From contig CANMDH010000016.1 of assembly GCA_947496555.1 (NCBI GenBank), positions 1 through 64,000 on the forward strand: a stretch of 64,000 nucleotides of DNA. Direction: 5' to 3'. The DNA is from an uncultured Aquimarina sp. Lineage in GTDB: Bacteria > Bacteroidota > Bacteroidia > Flavobacteriales > Flavobacteriaceae. The notes under the pieces are model-generated. The model was not told where the DNA came from and ran no database searches. It saw nothing but the letters and a program-made list of their open reading frames with translations. Both the position numbers and the translations under genes were made by a program. Below are positions 8,295 to 17,203 of this stretch, piece after piece (within the stretch, counting starts at the first letter, position 1; the number at the start of each line of letters is the position of its first letter).

Positions 8295-8344
8295 AGAAAT
8301 ATTTCATAATTTCATATATTAAATAGTAATCGAATATACTAAAC

Positions 8345-9583
8345 ATGTTTTTAGCAAGGAATCTATTGTGCATACTATTTTTTTCTGTAGTCGTACCCCT
8401 CCGAGGCCAGGTTATAGAGGTATGTAGTTCTTGCAAAGCAAAGACAATTAAGAAAGGCATTGCATTAGCTTCAGAACTCGATACCGTATTAGTGAAAAAA
8501 GGAATCTATAAAGAATATAACCTCGTTATAGACAAACCTCTTACCTTGATCGGAGAAAACTACCCTACAGTAGATGGCGAACGTAAAGGTGAAATTATCA
8601 AAGTAAAATCTGATAATGTTACGGTAGATGGGTTATTCATAATTAATGTAGGCACTAGTTATACCGAGGATTATGCAGCTGTAAGAGTCATAAAAAGCAA
8701 AAATTTTTTGATTCAGAATTTAGTATTAGAAAAACTATTCTTTGGGATATACCTCGAAAAATCCAGAGATGGTAGGGTGTTTCACAACAAGATTATTGGG
8801 GATGCAATCGAGGAGTATAATTCTGGTAATGGTATCCAACTTTGGTATTCTCATAATGTAGTGGTTGAAAACAATATCATTACTCATGTTCGTGATGGTA
8901 TCTATCTTGAGTTTGCAAATGACTGCACAATAAAAAGTAACATAAGTTCAGATAACCTGCGTTATGGCTTGCATTTTATGTTTTCAAATGATGATCTGTA
9001 TCAGGATAATCTATTCGAAAATAATGGAGCAGGAGTGGCCGTAATGTTTTCTAAAAGAATTAAAATGTATAAAAATACATTTAAGGAAAATTGGGGCACA
9101 GCGTCTTATGGACTTTTGCTGAAGGAAATAAACGATGCAGAAATCAGAGGAAACATATTTAAAGAAAACACCGTTGGTATTAGTATAGAAGGCTCTAATC
9201 GCATAGTTTATGAGAAGAATAATTTTATTAAAAACGGATGGGCTATCAAAGTACGCGGTGCCTGTTATACCAATACTTACGTAAATAATAATTTCTTATA
9301 TAACTCATTTGATATTTCATATAACAGTAAATTGAATGACAATACCTTTGACCAGAATTATTGGAGTGGGTATACGGGTTATGATTTAAATAAAGATGGT
9401 ATTGGTGATGTGCCGTACAGGCCGGTAAAATTATTTTCGTATATCGTAAACCGTACACCAGAAACGATTATCCTAATGCGAAGTTTATTTATAGATATTA
9501 TTGACTTTTCTGAAAAAGTATCACCAGTTTTTACTCCAGACAATTTACTTGATAATTATCCGCTAATGAAGAAACACTTATGA
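8345..9583 (+). CDS. nosD: Periplasmic copper-processing protein NosD
   Basis: A 412-residue exported right-handed beta-helix protein required for CuZ assembly. The N-terminal signal runs to about residue 22. Parallel beta-helix (CASH/PbH1) repeats follow from about residue 60, visible as NxF/NxI ladder strands such as GIQLWYSHNVVVENNIITHV and GISIEGSNRIVYEKNNFIKN. A C-terminal GLxxDGIGD-type turn (DLNKDGIGDVPYRP) is typical of NosD. An N-terminal VCSSC pair might bind metal or form a disulfide. It overlaps nosF by 4 bp (ATGA) and works with the NosFY transporter. Confidence 0.93.
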   Translation: MFLARNLLCILFFSVVVPLRGQVIEVCSSCKAKTIKKGIALASELDTVLVKKGIYKEYNLVIDKPLTLIGENYPTVDGERKGEIIKVKSDNVTVDGLFIINVGTSYTEDYAAVRVIKSKNFLIQNLVLEKLFFGIYLEKSRDGRVFHNKIIGDAIEEYNSGNGIQLWYSHNVVVENNIITHVRDGIYLEFANDCTIKSNISSDNLRYGLHFMFSNDDLYQDNLFENNGAGVAVMFSKRIKMYKNTFKENWGTASYGLLLKEINDAEIRGNIFKENTVGISIEGSNRIVYEKNNFIKNGWAIKVRGACYTNTYVNNNFLYNSFDISYNSKLNDNTFDQNYWSGYTGYDLNKDGIGDVPYRPVKLFSYIVNRTPETIILMRSLFIDIIDFSEKVSPVFTPDNLLDNYPLMKKHL

Positions 9584-10287
9584 TCAAAATTGAAAATTTA
9601 CATAAACGTTTTGGGAAAAATCAGGTACTCAAAGGGGTGGATCTTGATATATCTGAAGGTGGGATATTTGCAATTTTAGGCCCAAATGGGTCAGGTAAAA
9701 CTACCCTTATCAAGTGCATATTGGGGATGGTGATTCCAGATAAAGGAGAAATGCTTATTGAAAGTAAATCGATACGAAAAAGTTGGAAATACCGACAACA
9801 AATAGATTACCTGCCTCAGATAGCCAATTTCCCCCCAAATTTAACAGTTAGCGAACTTATCAGGATGATCAAAGATCTACGTAATAAACCCGCAGAAGAA
9901 GAGCTCCTTATCAAATCTTTTCAGTTGGAACCTTTCCTCGATAAAAAGCTGAGCAGTCTTTCTGGGGGGACAAAACAAAAGGTAAACTTGTTACTGACTT
10001 TGATGTTTGATAGTCCCTTAATTATTCTCGACGAACCAACTTCAGGATTGGATCCCATTGCCTTGTTGCACTTAAAGGAACTTATTCAAAAAGAAAAAAC
10101 CAACGGGAAAACTATCTTGGTGACCTCACATATCATGAGTTTTGTTGAAGAAATGGCAGATGAAATTGTATTCCTTCTAGAGGGTAAAGTCTATTTCAAA
10201 GGGGATATATCTACCTTGAAAGAAAAGACCCAAAAAGAAAGCTTTGAACTAGCAATTGCTAATGTTTTAAAAGAAAACAATGCTTAA
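9580..10287 (+). CDS. nosF: ABC transporter ATPase NosF
   Basis: Cytoplasmic ATPase of the NosDFY assembly transporter that supplies sulfur or copper processing for CuZ. It has 235 residues. Walker A is GPNGSGKTT (34-42), the signature is LSGGTKQKV (~130), Walker B is PLIILDEPTSGLDP and the switch histidine is in VTSHI. It overlaps nosD by 4 bp and nosY by 8 bp, so the three are translationally coupled. A short C-terminal tail follows the nucleotide-binding domain, as in other NosF proteins. Confidence 0.95.
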   Translation: MIKIENLHKRFGKNQVLKGVDLDISEGGIFAILGPNGSGKTTLIKCILGMVIPDKGEMLIESKSIRKSWKYRQQIDYLPQIANFPPNLTVSELIRMIKDLRNKPAEEELLIKSFQLEPFLDKKLSSLSGGTKQKVNLLLTLMFDSPLIILDEPTSGLDPIALLHLKELIQKEKTNGKTILVTSHIMSFVEEMADEIVFLLEGKVYFKGDISTLKEKTQKESFELAIANVLKENNA

Positions 10288-11062
10288 AATTTTAAAATAT
10301 AGTTTTTATGATCTCATACGTAGCCGTTGGAGTTACGTATACCTACTATTTTATCTGTTGCTAGGTTTTGTACTCCTTTTTCTGAATAATGATTTATCAA
10401 AAGCGGTGATAACCTTAATGAATGTTATTATCATCTTGGTACCACTCATAGGAACCATATTCGGAGTGATGTATTACTATAACTCCAAAGAGTTTACAGA
10501 ATTGCTACTTGCCCAGCCCATTAAAAGATCATCTATTTTTATTGGTCAATATTTGGGAGTAGCTTTATCACTATCTATGAGTCTTATTATTGGACTAGGG
10601 CTACCATTTGTCTTTTACGGACTTTTTCAGTCCAATACTATTTGGGAGTTTTCATTACTTCTCATAACCGGAACATTTTTAACGTTAATCTTTACAGCTT
10701 TGGCATTCAATATTGCTTTATACAACCAAAACAAAATAAAAGGATTTAGCTATGCCATTTTGTTATGGCTGTTCTTGGCAGTGATTTACGATGGTCTTTT
10801 TCTAATGTCACTCATCATATTTGAATCCTATCCGTTAGATAAATTCTCGATAGGAGCTACGTTGTTCAACCCAATAGATTTATCCCGAATTTTAATACTT
10901 TTAAAATTAGATATCTCTGCTTTGATGGGATATACTGGAGCTGTATTTCAAAAATTCTTTGGAACCAATCAAGGAGTTGTTTTGGCAATCGTCGCACTTT
11001 TAATTTGGGTATTTTTACCTACATATAATATTCATAGAAAATCCAAGAAGAAAGATTTTTAA
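10280..11062 (+). CDS. nosY: ABC transporter permease NosY
   Basis: A 260-residue ABC-2 type permease with six predicted membrane helices, partner of NosF and NosD in nitrous oxide reductase maturation. The N-terminus MLKILKYSFYDLIRSRWSY is the typical cytoplasmic elbow helix. Hydrophobic segments follow at about residues 20-37, 42-65, 95-120, 126-148, 155-180 and 230-250. The gene starts inside the last codons of nosF. Nothing is missing relative to the family. Confidence 0.93.
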   Translation: MLKILKYSFYDLIRSRWSYVYLLFYLLLGFVLLFLNNDLSKAVITLMNVIIILVPLIGTIFGVMYYYNSKEFTELLLAQPIKRSSIFIGQYLGVALSLSMSLIIGLGLPFVFYGLFQSNTIWEFSLLLITGTFLTLIFTALAFNIALYNQNKIKGFSYAILLWLFLAVIYDGLFLMSLIIFESYPLDKFSIGATLFNPIDLSRILILLKLDISALMGYTGAVFQKFFGTNQGVVLAIVALLIWVFLPTYNIHRKSKKKDF

Positions 11063-11087
11063 CGGTAAATTTTGTTTGCGCTAGATA

Positions 11088-12314
11088 ATGATACGTATGA
11101 TAAACTTAAAAAAACATGCCGGTATTTCGATCATTTTCTTTCTTCTTGCAGCTGCATTGGGTGTTTTCTTAAGAGGGTTATACATTTTTGATATATCAGT
11201 AACATACCGATATATTGTACACGCGCATTCTCATATTGCTTTGCTTGGATGGGTTTATATAGGACTTACTACAATTCTTTACAAACTGTTTTTAAATAAA
11301 CGAGATGTACATAAGCGATATCGGATTATTTTTTGGTTTACACAAATTACATTAGTAGGTATGTTAGTTACCTTTCCGGTTCAGGGATATGCATTATTTT
11401 CGATCATTTTTTCAACATTGTTCCTTTTTGCTTCCTATTGGTTTACTTGGTTTTTTATTCGAAATATTCCTGGAAAACTCAAAAATACAAGTTCTTTTAA
11501 ATGTATTAAGTTCGCATTGTTATATATGGTGATTTCCAGTATAGGTCCCTGGGCATTGGGAATCATCATGAATACGTTAGGGATCACCTCAATCTGGTAT
11601 AAAATCGCTATTTATTTCTATTTACATTTTCAATATAATGGGTGGATGATATTGACGTTGCTAGGGCTGTTATTCTTTATTTTTGAAAATAAAGGAGTTG
11701 AGCTTTCAAGTAAAGAATTTGATAGGTTTTTTATAATATTCAATTTAGGAATAATCTTCACTTTTTTTCTTTCCGTATTATGGACAAAACCTGTACTTGT
11801 ATATTATCTTGTGGCGGGCCTAGGAGGTATTTTGCAAATTATTGCTCTTACGATATTTGCCAGAATTTGGAAGGGATTAAAAAGTAATGAAGAAGCGATT
11901 TTTTCTTCATTTCATAAACATCTTTTATGGACAATTGGCTTGCTAATCATTGTCAAATTTTTATTACAATTCCTATCTGCATTTCCATATTTTGCAAATC
12001 TGGCGGCTACCATACTTGAATTTACGATCGGATATTTACACTGGACATTTTTAGGAGTAATAAGTATTGCGATTTTCCTGTTTTTTGACTTCTTCGAACT
12101 TATTAGACTGCCTAGGAAAGGGTATTTTATCTATATTGTTGGATTTTTCCTTACCGAATTATTGATTTTTTATAGAGGTATAGTTAATTGGCTTGGGTTG
12201 TCACTTTTCGATAATTACTATGTATTACTTATGATAGCCAGTTTATTTATTTTGGCTGGTCTTCTCTATATTTTGATAAATAACTTCGGATTACGTTCGT
12301 TTAAAAGCACTTAA
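11088..12314 (+). CDS. Polytopic histidine-containing membrane protein at the end of the nos operon
   Basis: A 408-residue inner-membrane protein with about 11-12 hydrophobic helices. Its early segment HAHSHIALLGWVYIGLTTI (His45, His47, His49) and later YFYLHFQYNGWMIL, FHKHLLWT and GYLHWTFLG place histidines inside or at the ends of helices. This resembles subunit I of haem-copper oxidases and the NnrS family, which respond to nitrogen oxides. The full set of oxidase ligands is not evident, so I would not call it an oxidase or NO reductase. It lies 25 bp after nosY and probably shares its transcript. An ATG at 11097 is an alternative start. Confidence 0.7.
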   Translation: MIRMINLKKHAGISIIFFLLAAALGVFLRGLYIFDISVTYRYIVHAHSHIALLGWVYIGLTTILYKLFLNKRDVHKRYRIIFWFTQITLVGMLVTFPVQGYALFSIIFSTLFLFASYWFTWFFIRNIPGKLKNTSSFKCIKFALLYMVISSIGPWALGIIMNTLGITSIWYKIAIYFYLHFQYNGWMILTLLGLLFFIFENKGVELSSKEFDRFFIIFNLGIIFTFFLSVLWTKPVLVYYLVAGLGGILQIIALTIFARIWKGLKSNEEAIFSSFHKHLLWTIGLLIIVKFLLQFLSAFPYFANLAATILEFTIGYLHWTFLGVISIAIFLFFDFFELIRLPRKGYFIYIVGFFLTELLIFYRGIVNWLGLSLFDNYYVLLMIASLFILAGLLYILINNFGLRSFKST

Positions 12315-12315
12315 G

Positions 12316-12352
12316 AATAAAACAGCCCGACATATTGCGACGGTGTTTTATT
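12316..12352. terminator. Hairpin at the end of the nos operon
   Basis: AATAAAACA (12316-12324) and TGTTTTATT (12344-12352) are perfect 9-bp inverted repeats immediately after the TAA of the last nos-operon gene. The stem is A/T-rich and the loop is 19 bases, so its strength as a terminator is uncertain. Confidence 0.4.
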
Positions 12353-12469
12353 ATAATACTTTTAAACGACTTCAAAAAATATTATGAGTCTTTAAAATCC
12401 AACTAGTTGTAATCACCTTACGTTGTTTGTTTCTTTGTGACTAAAACTAAAAACATTAATAATGCTATA

Positions 12470-12688
12470 TTAGGCTGGCATACCTTTAAGCCGTTTTTCT
12501 ATTTTTTTCTTCTTTTCTGTAAGCCTTTTCATTAGATCCATAAGATCGGGATCTTTCGTTTTTTTATAAATTTCGTTGATATTCAATATAAGGGCTTTTG
12601 CTTCTCTTGAAGCAGCTACTCGATCACTAGTTGTCATATTAGTCATCTTGCGATTTTCAAATTCTAATGCTTCATTTATCAATTTCAT
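12470..12688 (-). CDS. Small hypothetical helical protein
   Basis: A 72-residue, highly charged protein with no signal peptide. Long helices are predicted from sequences such as DRVAASREAKALILNINEIY and a lysine-rich KRLTEKKKKIEKRLKG tail. I chose the ATG at 12688, preceded by an A-rich stretch. A TTG at 12727 would add 13 mostly lysine residues that look like translated spacer. It is convergent with the nos operon. No family recognised. Confidence 0.6.
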   Translation of the reverse strand: MKLINEALEFENRKMTNMTTSDRVAASREAKALILNINEIYKKTKDPDLMDLMKRLTEKKKKIEKRLKGMPA

Positions 12689-13087
12689 TACTTTCTTTTT
12701 TTTGAGTTTCAGTTTTAAAAATATCAATATTTCTGAAAAAATTGAAAATTTACAACATAAACTCTCTTAGTATTTATCGTAAATATAAGTATTGTTCAAT
12801 ATGATTTAAAAAAAATTAAACAAAAATTAACTACTGTTTGGTTTTTAATTAAGAATTTTAATATTACATTATGAATCGAGGATATAATTCCGAATTTGTC
12901 ATGATTGGGTAATACTCTACTGCTTTTTTGCAATCCCTTAAATATTCCTAATCGATATTAGTTGTTATTCCTATCTTATTTCCGTAACTTTTTTACCATA
13001 AATAACAAACACTTAGAAAAGACGATTCAAGTCAAGCTAGAGGTTTTTTTTAGAAGTATTTCATAAACTACAACACACAATTATCAC
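12689..13087. other. Intergenic region upstream of the di-haem cytochrome
   Basis: About 400 bp of A/T-rich sequence without a credible gene. It holds the promoters of the minus-strand small gene and the plus-strand cytochrome operon. A partial match to the Rrf2 operator half-sites (GGATATAATTCCGAA, near 12879) is present but needs a gap to align, so I do not call it a site. Confidence 0.5.
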
Positions 13088-13705
13088 ATAAAGAAAAAAA
13101 ACGCACGCCTAATCGTAATTCCTGTTTTTTTGGTATTTGGGATATTGTTTGCTTCCAACTACGTTAACACAAATGTAGATTATACGTCAATCAACGAAGT
13201 AGATAAAATTACATCCAACAGTGATGAAAACTTCGACAAAATGATGTCCGTTCTTACGCATCAACGATGTGTAAATTGCCATCCAAATGACAATATTCCA
13301 AAGCAAGGAGATGACAGTCATCCTCATTATTTTGGTATGTCGAGAGGGAAAGGGAATATGGGATACGATGCTACAAAATGTACTACATGTCATCAATCTG
13401 AAAACAACGAGTACTCTGGGGTACCTGGTGCGTCAGAATGGAGCCTAGCCCCTGAAAGTATGAAATGGGAGGGATTAACAAGTATTGAAATTGCTAAATC
13501 AATGTTGGACCCTAAAAAAAACGGAGGAAGAACACATGAAGAAGTAATGCATCACCTTACTGAGCACGAATTGGTACTTTGGGCATGGGATCCAGGAGTA
13601 GATGCCAATGGAAACCCAAGAGAAAAACCTCCGGTATCCAAGGATGAGTACATTGCTGTAGTAAAGGAATGGTTCAAGGAAGGAGCGATTATTCTAGAAG
13701 AATAA
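13088..13705 (+). CDS. Di-haem c-type cytochrome of the molybdenum hydroxylase operon
   Basis: A periplasmic electron-transfer protein with two haem motifs, RCVNCH and KCTTCH. It precedes the two hydroxylase subunits, so it probably takes their electrons. The start is unusual. The reading frame is open from a stop at 13064-13066 but contains no ATG, GTG or TTG before a TTG at 13130. That TTG falls inside the signal sequence. Counting from an ATA at 13088 gives KKKNARLIVIPVFLVFGILF, a textbook lysine-rich signal anchor. I list 13088 as the most likely biological start (205 residues). The TTG would give 191 residues without positive charges. An ATG-to-ATA change or sequence error is also possible. 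Confidence 0.8.
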   Translation: MKKKNARLIVIPVFLVFGILFASNYVNTNVDYTSINEVDKITSNSDENFDKMMSVLTHQRCVNCHPNDNIPKQGDDSHPHYFGMSRGKGNMGYDATKCTTCHQSENNEYSGVPGASEWSLAPESMKWEGLTSIEIAKSMLDPKKNGGRTHEEVMHHLTEHELVLWAWDPGVDANGNPREKPPVSKDEYIAVVKEWFKEGAIILEE

Positions 13706-13757
13706 AGAAACCACATTACATTAAAAATCAGTCAACAACACTTAGCTATCGAAGAAT

Positions 13758-14243
13758 ATGAAAATTTCATTCACAATAAACGGGGCAGCTCAAACTATAG
13801 ATATTGAAGATACAAATACACCATTACTTTGGGTGGTTAGAGATATGCTCGACCTAAAAGGCACAAAATTTGGGTGTGGAAAGTCGGCATGCGGTGCTTG
13901 CACGCTGCACGTTGATGGACAAGCAATTAGATCCTGTTCTTATGCAGTAAAATTTGCTGAAGGGAAAAATATTACCACCATAGAAGGTTTAGGAACATCA
14001 GAAAAACCACATCCGGTACAGCAAGCTTGGATCGAAGAAATAGTACCGCAATGCGGGTATTGTCAACCAGGATTTATGATGGCCACAGCAGCACTTCTTA
14101 ATGAAAATCCCAATCCGACAGATGATGATATTGATAAGAATATCATTAATATATGTCGATGTGCTACCTATTACAGAATGCGTAAAGCAATTCATAGAGC
14201 TGCCGAGTTAACCAATAAAAATACCAATGCCCAAAAATTGTAG
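13758..14243 (+). CDS. 2Fe-2S subunit of an isoquinoline 1-oxidoreductase-type hydroxylase
   Basis: Small electron-transfer subunit (161 residues) of a xanthine-oxidase-family molybdenum hydroxylase. The N-terminal plant-ferredoxin-like [2Fe-2S] domain shows GCGKSACGACTLHV and a fourth Cys in IRSCSYAV. The C-terminal four-helix [2Fe-2S] domain shows CGYCQPGFMM and NICRCATYYRMR. Both clusters look complete. It lies 52 bp after the di-haem cytochrome gene and 2 bp before the large subunit. This two-subunit plus cytochrome arrangement is known for membrane-associated aldehyde or N-heterocycle dehydrogenases; the substrate here is unknown. Confidence 0.9.
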   Translation: MKISFTINGAAQTIDIEDTNTPLLWVVRDMLDLKGTKFGCGKSACGACTLHVDGQAIRSCSYAVKFAEGKNITTIEGLGTSEKPHPVQQAWIEEIVPQCGYCQPGFMMATAALLNENPNPTDDDIDKNIINICRCATYYRMRKAIHRAAELTNKNTNAQKL

Positions 14244-14245
14244 TT

Positions 14246-16396
14246 ATGAGTAAGAAAATATCACGTCGTAAGTTTTTAGTTAGGGGAGGTTTAGGTACTA
14301 TTGGTGTGGTTGCTTTGGGTACTTATGTTTTTAGAAACCCATTACGCCGAGCCATGTTTGGGATGATAGACTCTTTTGTTCCTCCGTACTCAGGTTCTGG
14401 TACCGAAGCCAATTTATGGTTCGAAATTACCAAAAACAATACAGTGATTCTACATTCTCCCAAAGTAGAAATGGGGCAGGGGACCTTTACAAGTCTTGCT
14501 CAAATTGTTGCAGATGAATTTGATGTGTCAATGAACCAAGTACAAGTTATTGGAGCAGCAACAGAAACGGGAATTGTTGATGGAATGAGTACAGGAGGTA
14601 GCTTATCTGTAGCTCAGCTATGGCAGCCACTACGCGAAATGGCAGCTACAATGCGCGAAATGATTAAAAATGAAGCTGCTAAGAAGCTAAGTATAGATGT
14701 ATCAAGCCTTTCTACTAAAGATGGAGTTATATCAGGCTCCGGCAAATCGATCACCTACGCAAAAGCAGCAGAAGGCGTTACCAAATGGGATGTGCCGGAT
14801 ACTCCAGCATTAAAACCAATGAAAGATTATAAATTTATTGGTAAACCGATCCCTCGTATAGACTTAAATGCTAAAGTATTTGGGGAACCTATATTTGGTA
14901 TGGATGCCGAAATGCCTGATATGCTTCATGCGGTTATTGTGAGGCCAGAGCATGTTGGAGCAAAATACAAAGGGGCAAATATTGATGAAGCAGAAAAAAT
15001 GCCTGGAGTAGTAAAGGTAATCCAAATGGACAATTGGGTGGGTATTGTGGCAAAAACCTACCCGGAAGCTTTGGCTGCAAAATTTAAATTGAAAGTAGAT
15101 TGGGATGTTCCTAGAAAATGGACAGAAGAAGATATACGTGAGATAATTTCGGTAGGAAATGGTAACGAAATGATCGTCCAAAAAGGGGGTAGTTCCCTTG
15201 ATCCAGAAGAAGAAGGTGTAGAAACAGTTGAGTTTAAAAGCCCTATTGGTGCACATGCCCAGATGGAACCCAATGGAGCTGTTGCCCATGTAAAAGACAA
15301 TAAAGCAACTATAATTATATCTACACAGGTAATTGGGGTTACCCAAAAACAGGTGGCAGATGCTTTAGGGTTTGAACTGGAAAATGTAAATGTAATTCCC
15401 ACCTATTTAGGAGGAGGTTTTGGTAGAAGGTTAAATACTAGTCATGCTATTGAAGCAGCACAATTATCAAAAGAAGTGGGTAAACCAGTTAAATATTTCT
15501 TCACCCGAAAAGAAGAATTTCAACATGATATGTTTCGTCCACCTACCCATCATATAATGCGAGGTAAATTGGATGAAAATGGACTTCTGGAGGGATTAGA
15601 ACATCATTTTGCCAGCGGTAATGTGGCTATTGGTTCTGTAATTATGCCCGATATGCTACACGGAATCCTAAACGCCGATGTAGGTGCTATTAGAGGAGGT
15701 AGCATTCAGTATAGTAAAGTGCCTAATATAAGGGCCGTACAATGGCATAATCCCTTGCCTTTTGCAACAAGTTGGTGGCGTAGTTTGGGATTGTTGGCCA
15801 ATACATTTGCTATTGAAAGTTTTGTAGATGAAATGGCTATCAAAGCAGCTAAGAATCCTGCTGAATTTCGCTTAGCTCTTATCGATGATAATGAAGATGG
15901 AAAGCGTTTGAAAGCAGTGATTAAAACGGCTATTGATAAAGCCGGATATACTGATGAAGTAACCAATGGTCGTGCAATGGGCTTTGCCGCATCCACAGAT
16001 GCTGGTGCTCCTTGTGCTCAGGTGGTAGAGGTATCGGTAATAGATAATCAAGTAAGGGTGCATAAGGTGACTTGTGTATTGGATTGTGGGGTTGCCGTAA
16101 ATCCTGATCAAGTGAAGGCGCAATGTGAAGGTGCAATTATTATGGGTATAAGTGCTTCTATGCATGAAAAAATGACCTTAAAAGATGGTCAGTTATACCC
16201 AACTATTTATGGGCCATACGATATGGCCTTAATGAAGCATTCACCAAGAGAGATCGACGTACATTTAATTCAAGGAGCCGATGTGCCATTGCCGGTAGGA
16301 GAACCTCCTTTAGGACCTATTGGTGCAGCTGTAGCAAATGCAGTACGAAGAATTACAGGTAAACGATTAACAGAATTACCTCTTAAAATGGGGTAA
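14246..16396 (+). CDS. Molybdopterin-binding subunit of an isoquinoline 1-oxidoreductase-type hydroxylase
   Basis: Catalytic subunit, 716 residues. A twin-arginine signal (ISRRKFLVRGGLGTIGVVAL) directs the folded, cofactor-loaded heterodimer to the periplasm; the small subunit would travel with it. Xanthine-oxidase-family motifs include EMGQGTFTSLAQIVADEFDV, AHAQMEPNGAVAHV, the molybdopterin loop GGGFGRR (~388-394) and the C-terminal GEPPLGPIGAAVANAV (~684), which carries the catalytic glutamate. The shortened layout with a split Mo domain fits IorB-like enzymes and aldehyde dehydrogenases. The gene ends the operon. Substrate cannot be read from sequence. Confidence 0.92.
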   Translation: MSKKISRRKFLVRGGLGTIGVVALGTYVFRNPLRRAMFGMIDSFVPPYSGSGTEANLWFEITKNNTVILHSPKVEMGQGTFTSLAQIVADEFDVSMNQVQVIGAATETGIVDGMSTGGSLSVAQLWQPLREMAATMREMIKNEAAKKLSIDVSSLSTKDGVISGSGKSITYAKAAEGVTKWDVPDTPALKPMKDYKFIGKPIPRIDLNAKVFGEPIFGMDAEMPDMLHAVIVRPEHVGAKYKGANIDEAEKMPGVVKVIQMDNWVGIVAKTYPEALAAKFKLKVDWDVPRKWTEEDIREIISVGNGNEMIVQKGGSSLDPEEEGVETVEFKSPIGAHAQMEPNGAVAHVKDNKATIIISTQVIGVTQKQVADALGFELENVNVIPTYLGGGFGRRLNTSHAIEAAQLSKEVGKPVKYFFTRKEEFQHDMFRPPTHHIMRGKLDENGLLEGLEHHFASGNVAIGSVIMPDMLHGILNADVGAIRGGSIQYSKVPNIRAVQWHNPLPFATSWWRSLGLLANTFAIESFVDEMAIKAAKNPAEFRLALIDDNEDGKRLKAVIKTAIDKAGYTDEVTNGRAMGFAASTDAGAPCAQVVEVSVIDNQVRVHKVTCVLDCGVAVNPDQVKAQCEGAIIMGISASMHEKMTLKDGQLYPTIYGPYDMALMKHSPREIDVHLIQGADVPLPVGEPPLGPIGAAVANAVRRITGKRLTELPLKMG

Positions 16397-16480
16397 ATAA
16401 AAATAGTAACAATCTCCTTTTTGGATTAAAGATTTTTTTGGAACAACTTTTGCATAATATAAAATACATGCAAATAGAAC

Positions 16481-16511
16481 TTTGAAAATAATTATCGAAA
16501 TTATAAATCTG
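16481..16511 (+). promoter_or_regulatory. Bacteroidota-type promoter of the first secreted paralogue
   Basis: TTTG (16481-16484), 19 bases, then TAAATCTG (16504-16511) match the TTTG-N19-TAnnTTTG consensus at all but one position. The same arrangement precedes the paralogue at 22278, and the spacer is conserved (AAAATAAnTTAT then GAAATTA), so promoter and gene were duplicated together. Confidence 0.75.
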
Positions 16512-16539
16512 TGTAGATTAATATTTAAGCCTCATAAAC

Positions 16540-17154
16540 ATGACTACAAAATACCTCAAAAAACCGTTATTTACTCTAGCAGCCTTATGCTTTTTTATAC
16601 AAACAAAGGCTCAAAATGAATTAATTGCCCTTGAAAATGTTAATAATCAAGAATTTAGTGTTGTAAGTACTAATGGAATTCCTTTTACTGTAATTCTTGA
16701 AGAGAGTAATAGTGATGGACACTATCATTTACCCAGTGGTGGTAACGTTACCTTTATGATTGGTGATATGATAGGAAGTAGAAGTACACTTAGGATTGTT
16801 TTTGAAGAAGAAATGTATCATTCTTTAGAAGACAAGCTTATCGAGCAATACGATTCTGATGTGCAATGGATTACCAACTTTCTTGAAATTAAAGAAAAGG
16901 AAATTAAAATGTTTCCGACGCGTCCTGTTTTTAGTGAAGCAGGTTTAGAGAAATTGAAATCAAATGTATTCGAATATGCTACCACCGATAGTAAAGAAAG
17001 GTATTTCAATCAATGGATTGACAAAATAAATTACTCTGTAGGTGCAGTACGGTACTTTAGAGATTTATTTGCAGCTTCAAATGGTGAAGATAATGAACAA
17101 CGGCATAATTTTTTACCGATCAATATAAAAGGAGAACTTCAGAAAAACAGATAA
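16540..17154 (+). CDS. Secreted hypothetical protein, paralogue A
   Basis: A 204-residue exported protein with signal peptide to about residue 24 (FFIQTKAQ). The mature part starts with a compact beta-rich region (FTVILEESNSDGHYHLPSGG). Acidic, helical segments follow (FEEEMYHSLEDKLIEQYDSD, DSKERYFNQWIDKINYSVGA). There is no Cys in the mature part and no T9SS tail. It is nearly identical over most of its length to the product of 22278-22892. I recognise no family. Both copies have strong standard promoters, so the protein is probably abundant. Confidence 0.8.
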   Translation: MTTKYLKKPLFTLAALCFFIQTKAQNELIALENVNNQEFSVVSTNGIPFTVILEESNSDGHYHLPSGGNVTFMIGDMIGSRSTLRIVFEEEMYHSLEDKLIEQYDSDVQWITNFLEIKEKEIKMFPTRPVFSEAGLEKLKSNVFEYATTDSKERYFNQWIDKINYSVGAVRYFRDLFAASNGEDNEQRHNFLPINIKGELQKNR

Positions 17155-17203
17155 CAGTAATCTTAACGAGTATGGTGTCAACCTTCGATTCTGTGTGTTC
17201 TTC

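Noticed and set aside
14864-16165. Several minus-strand frames of 68-160 codons inside the molybdenum hydroxylase gene
   Set aside because: They overlap a full-length enzyme gene on the other strand, encode no recognisable domain and follow the codon bias of the true frame.
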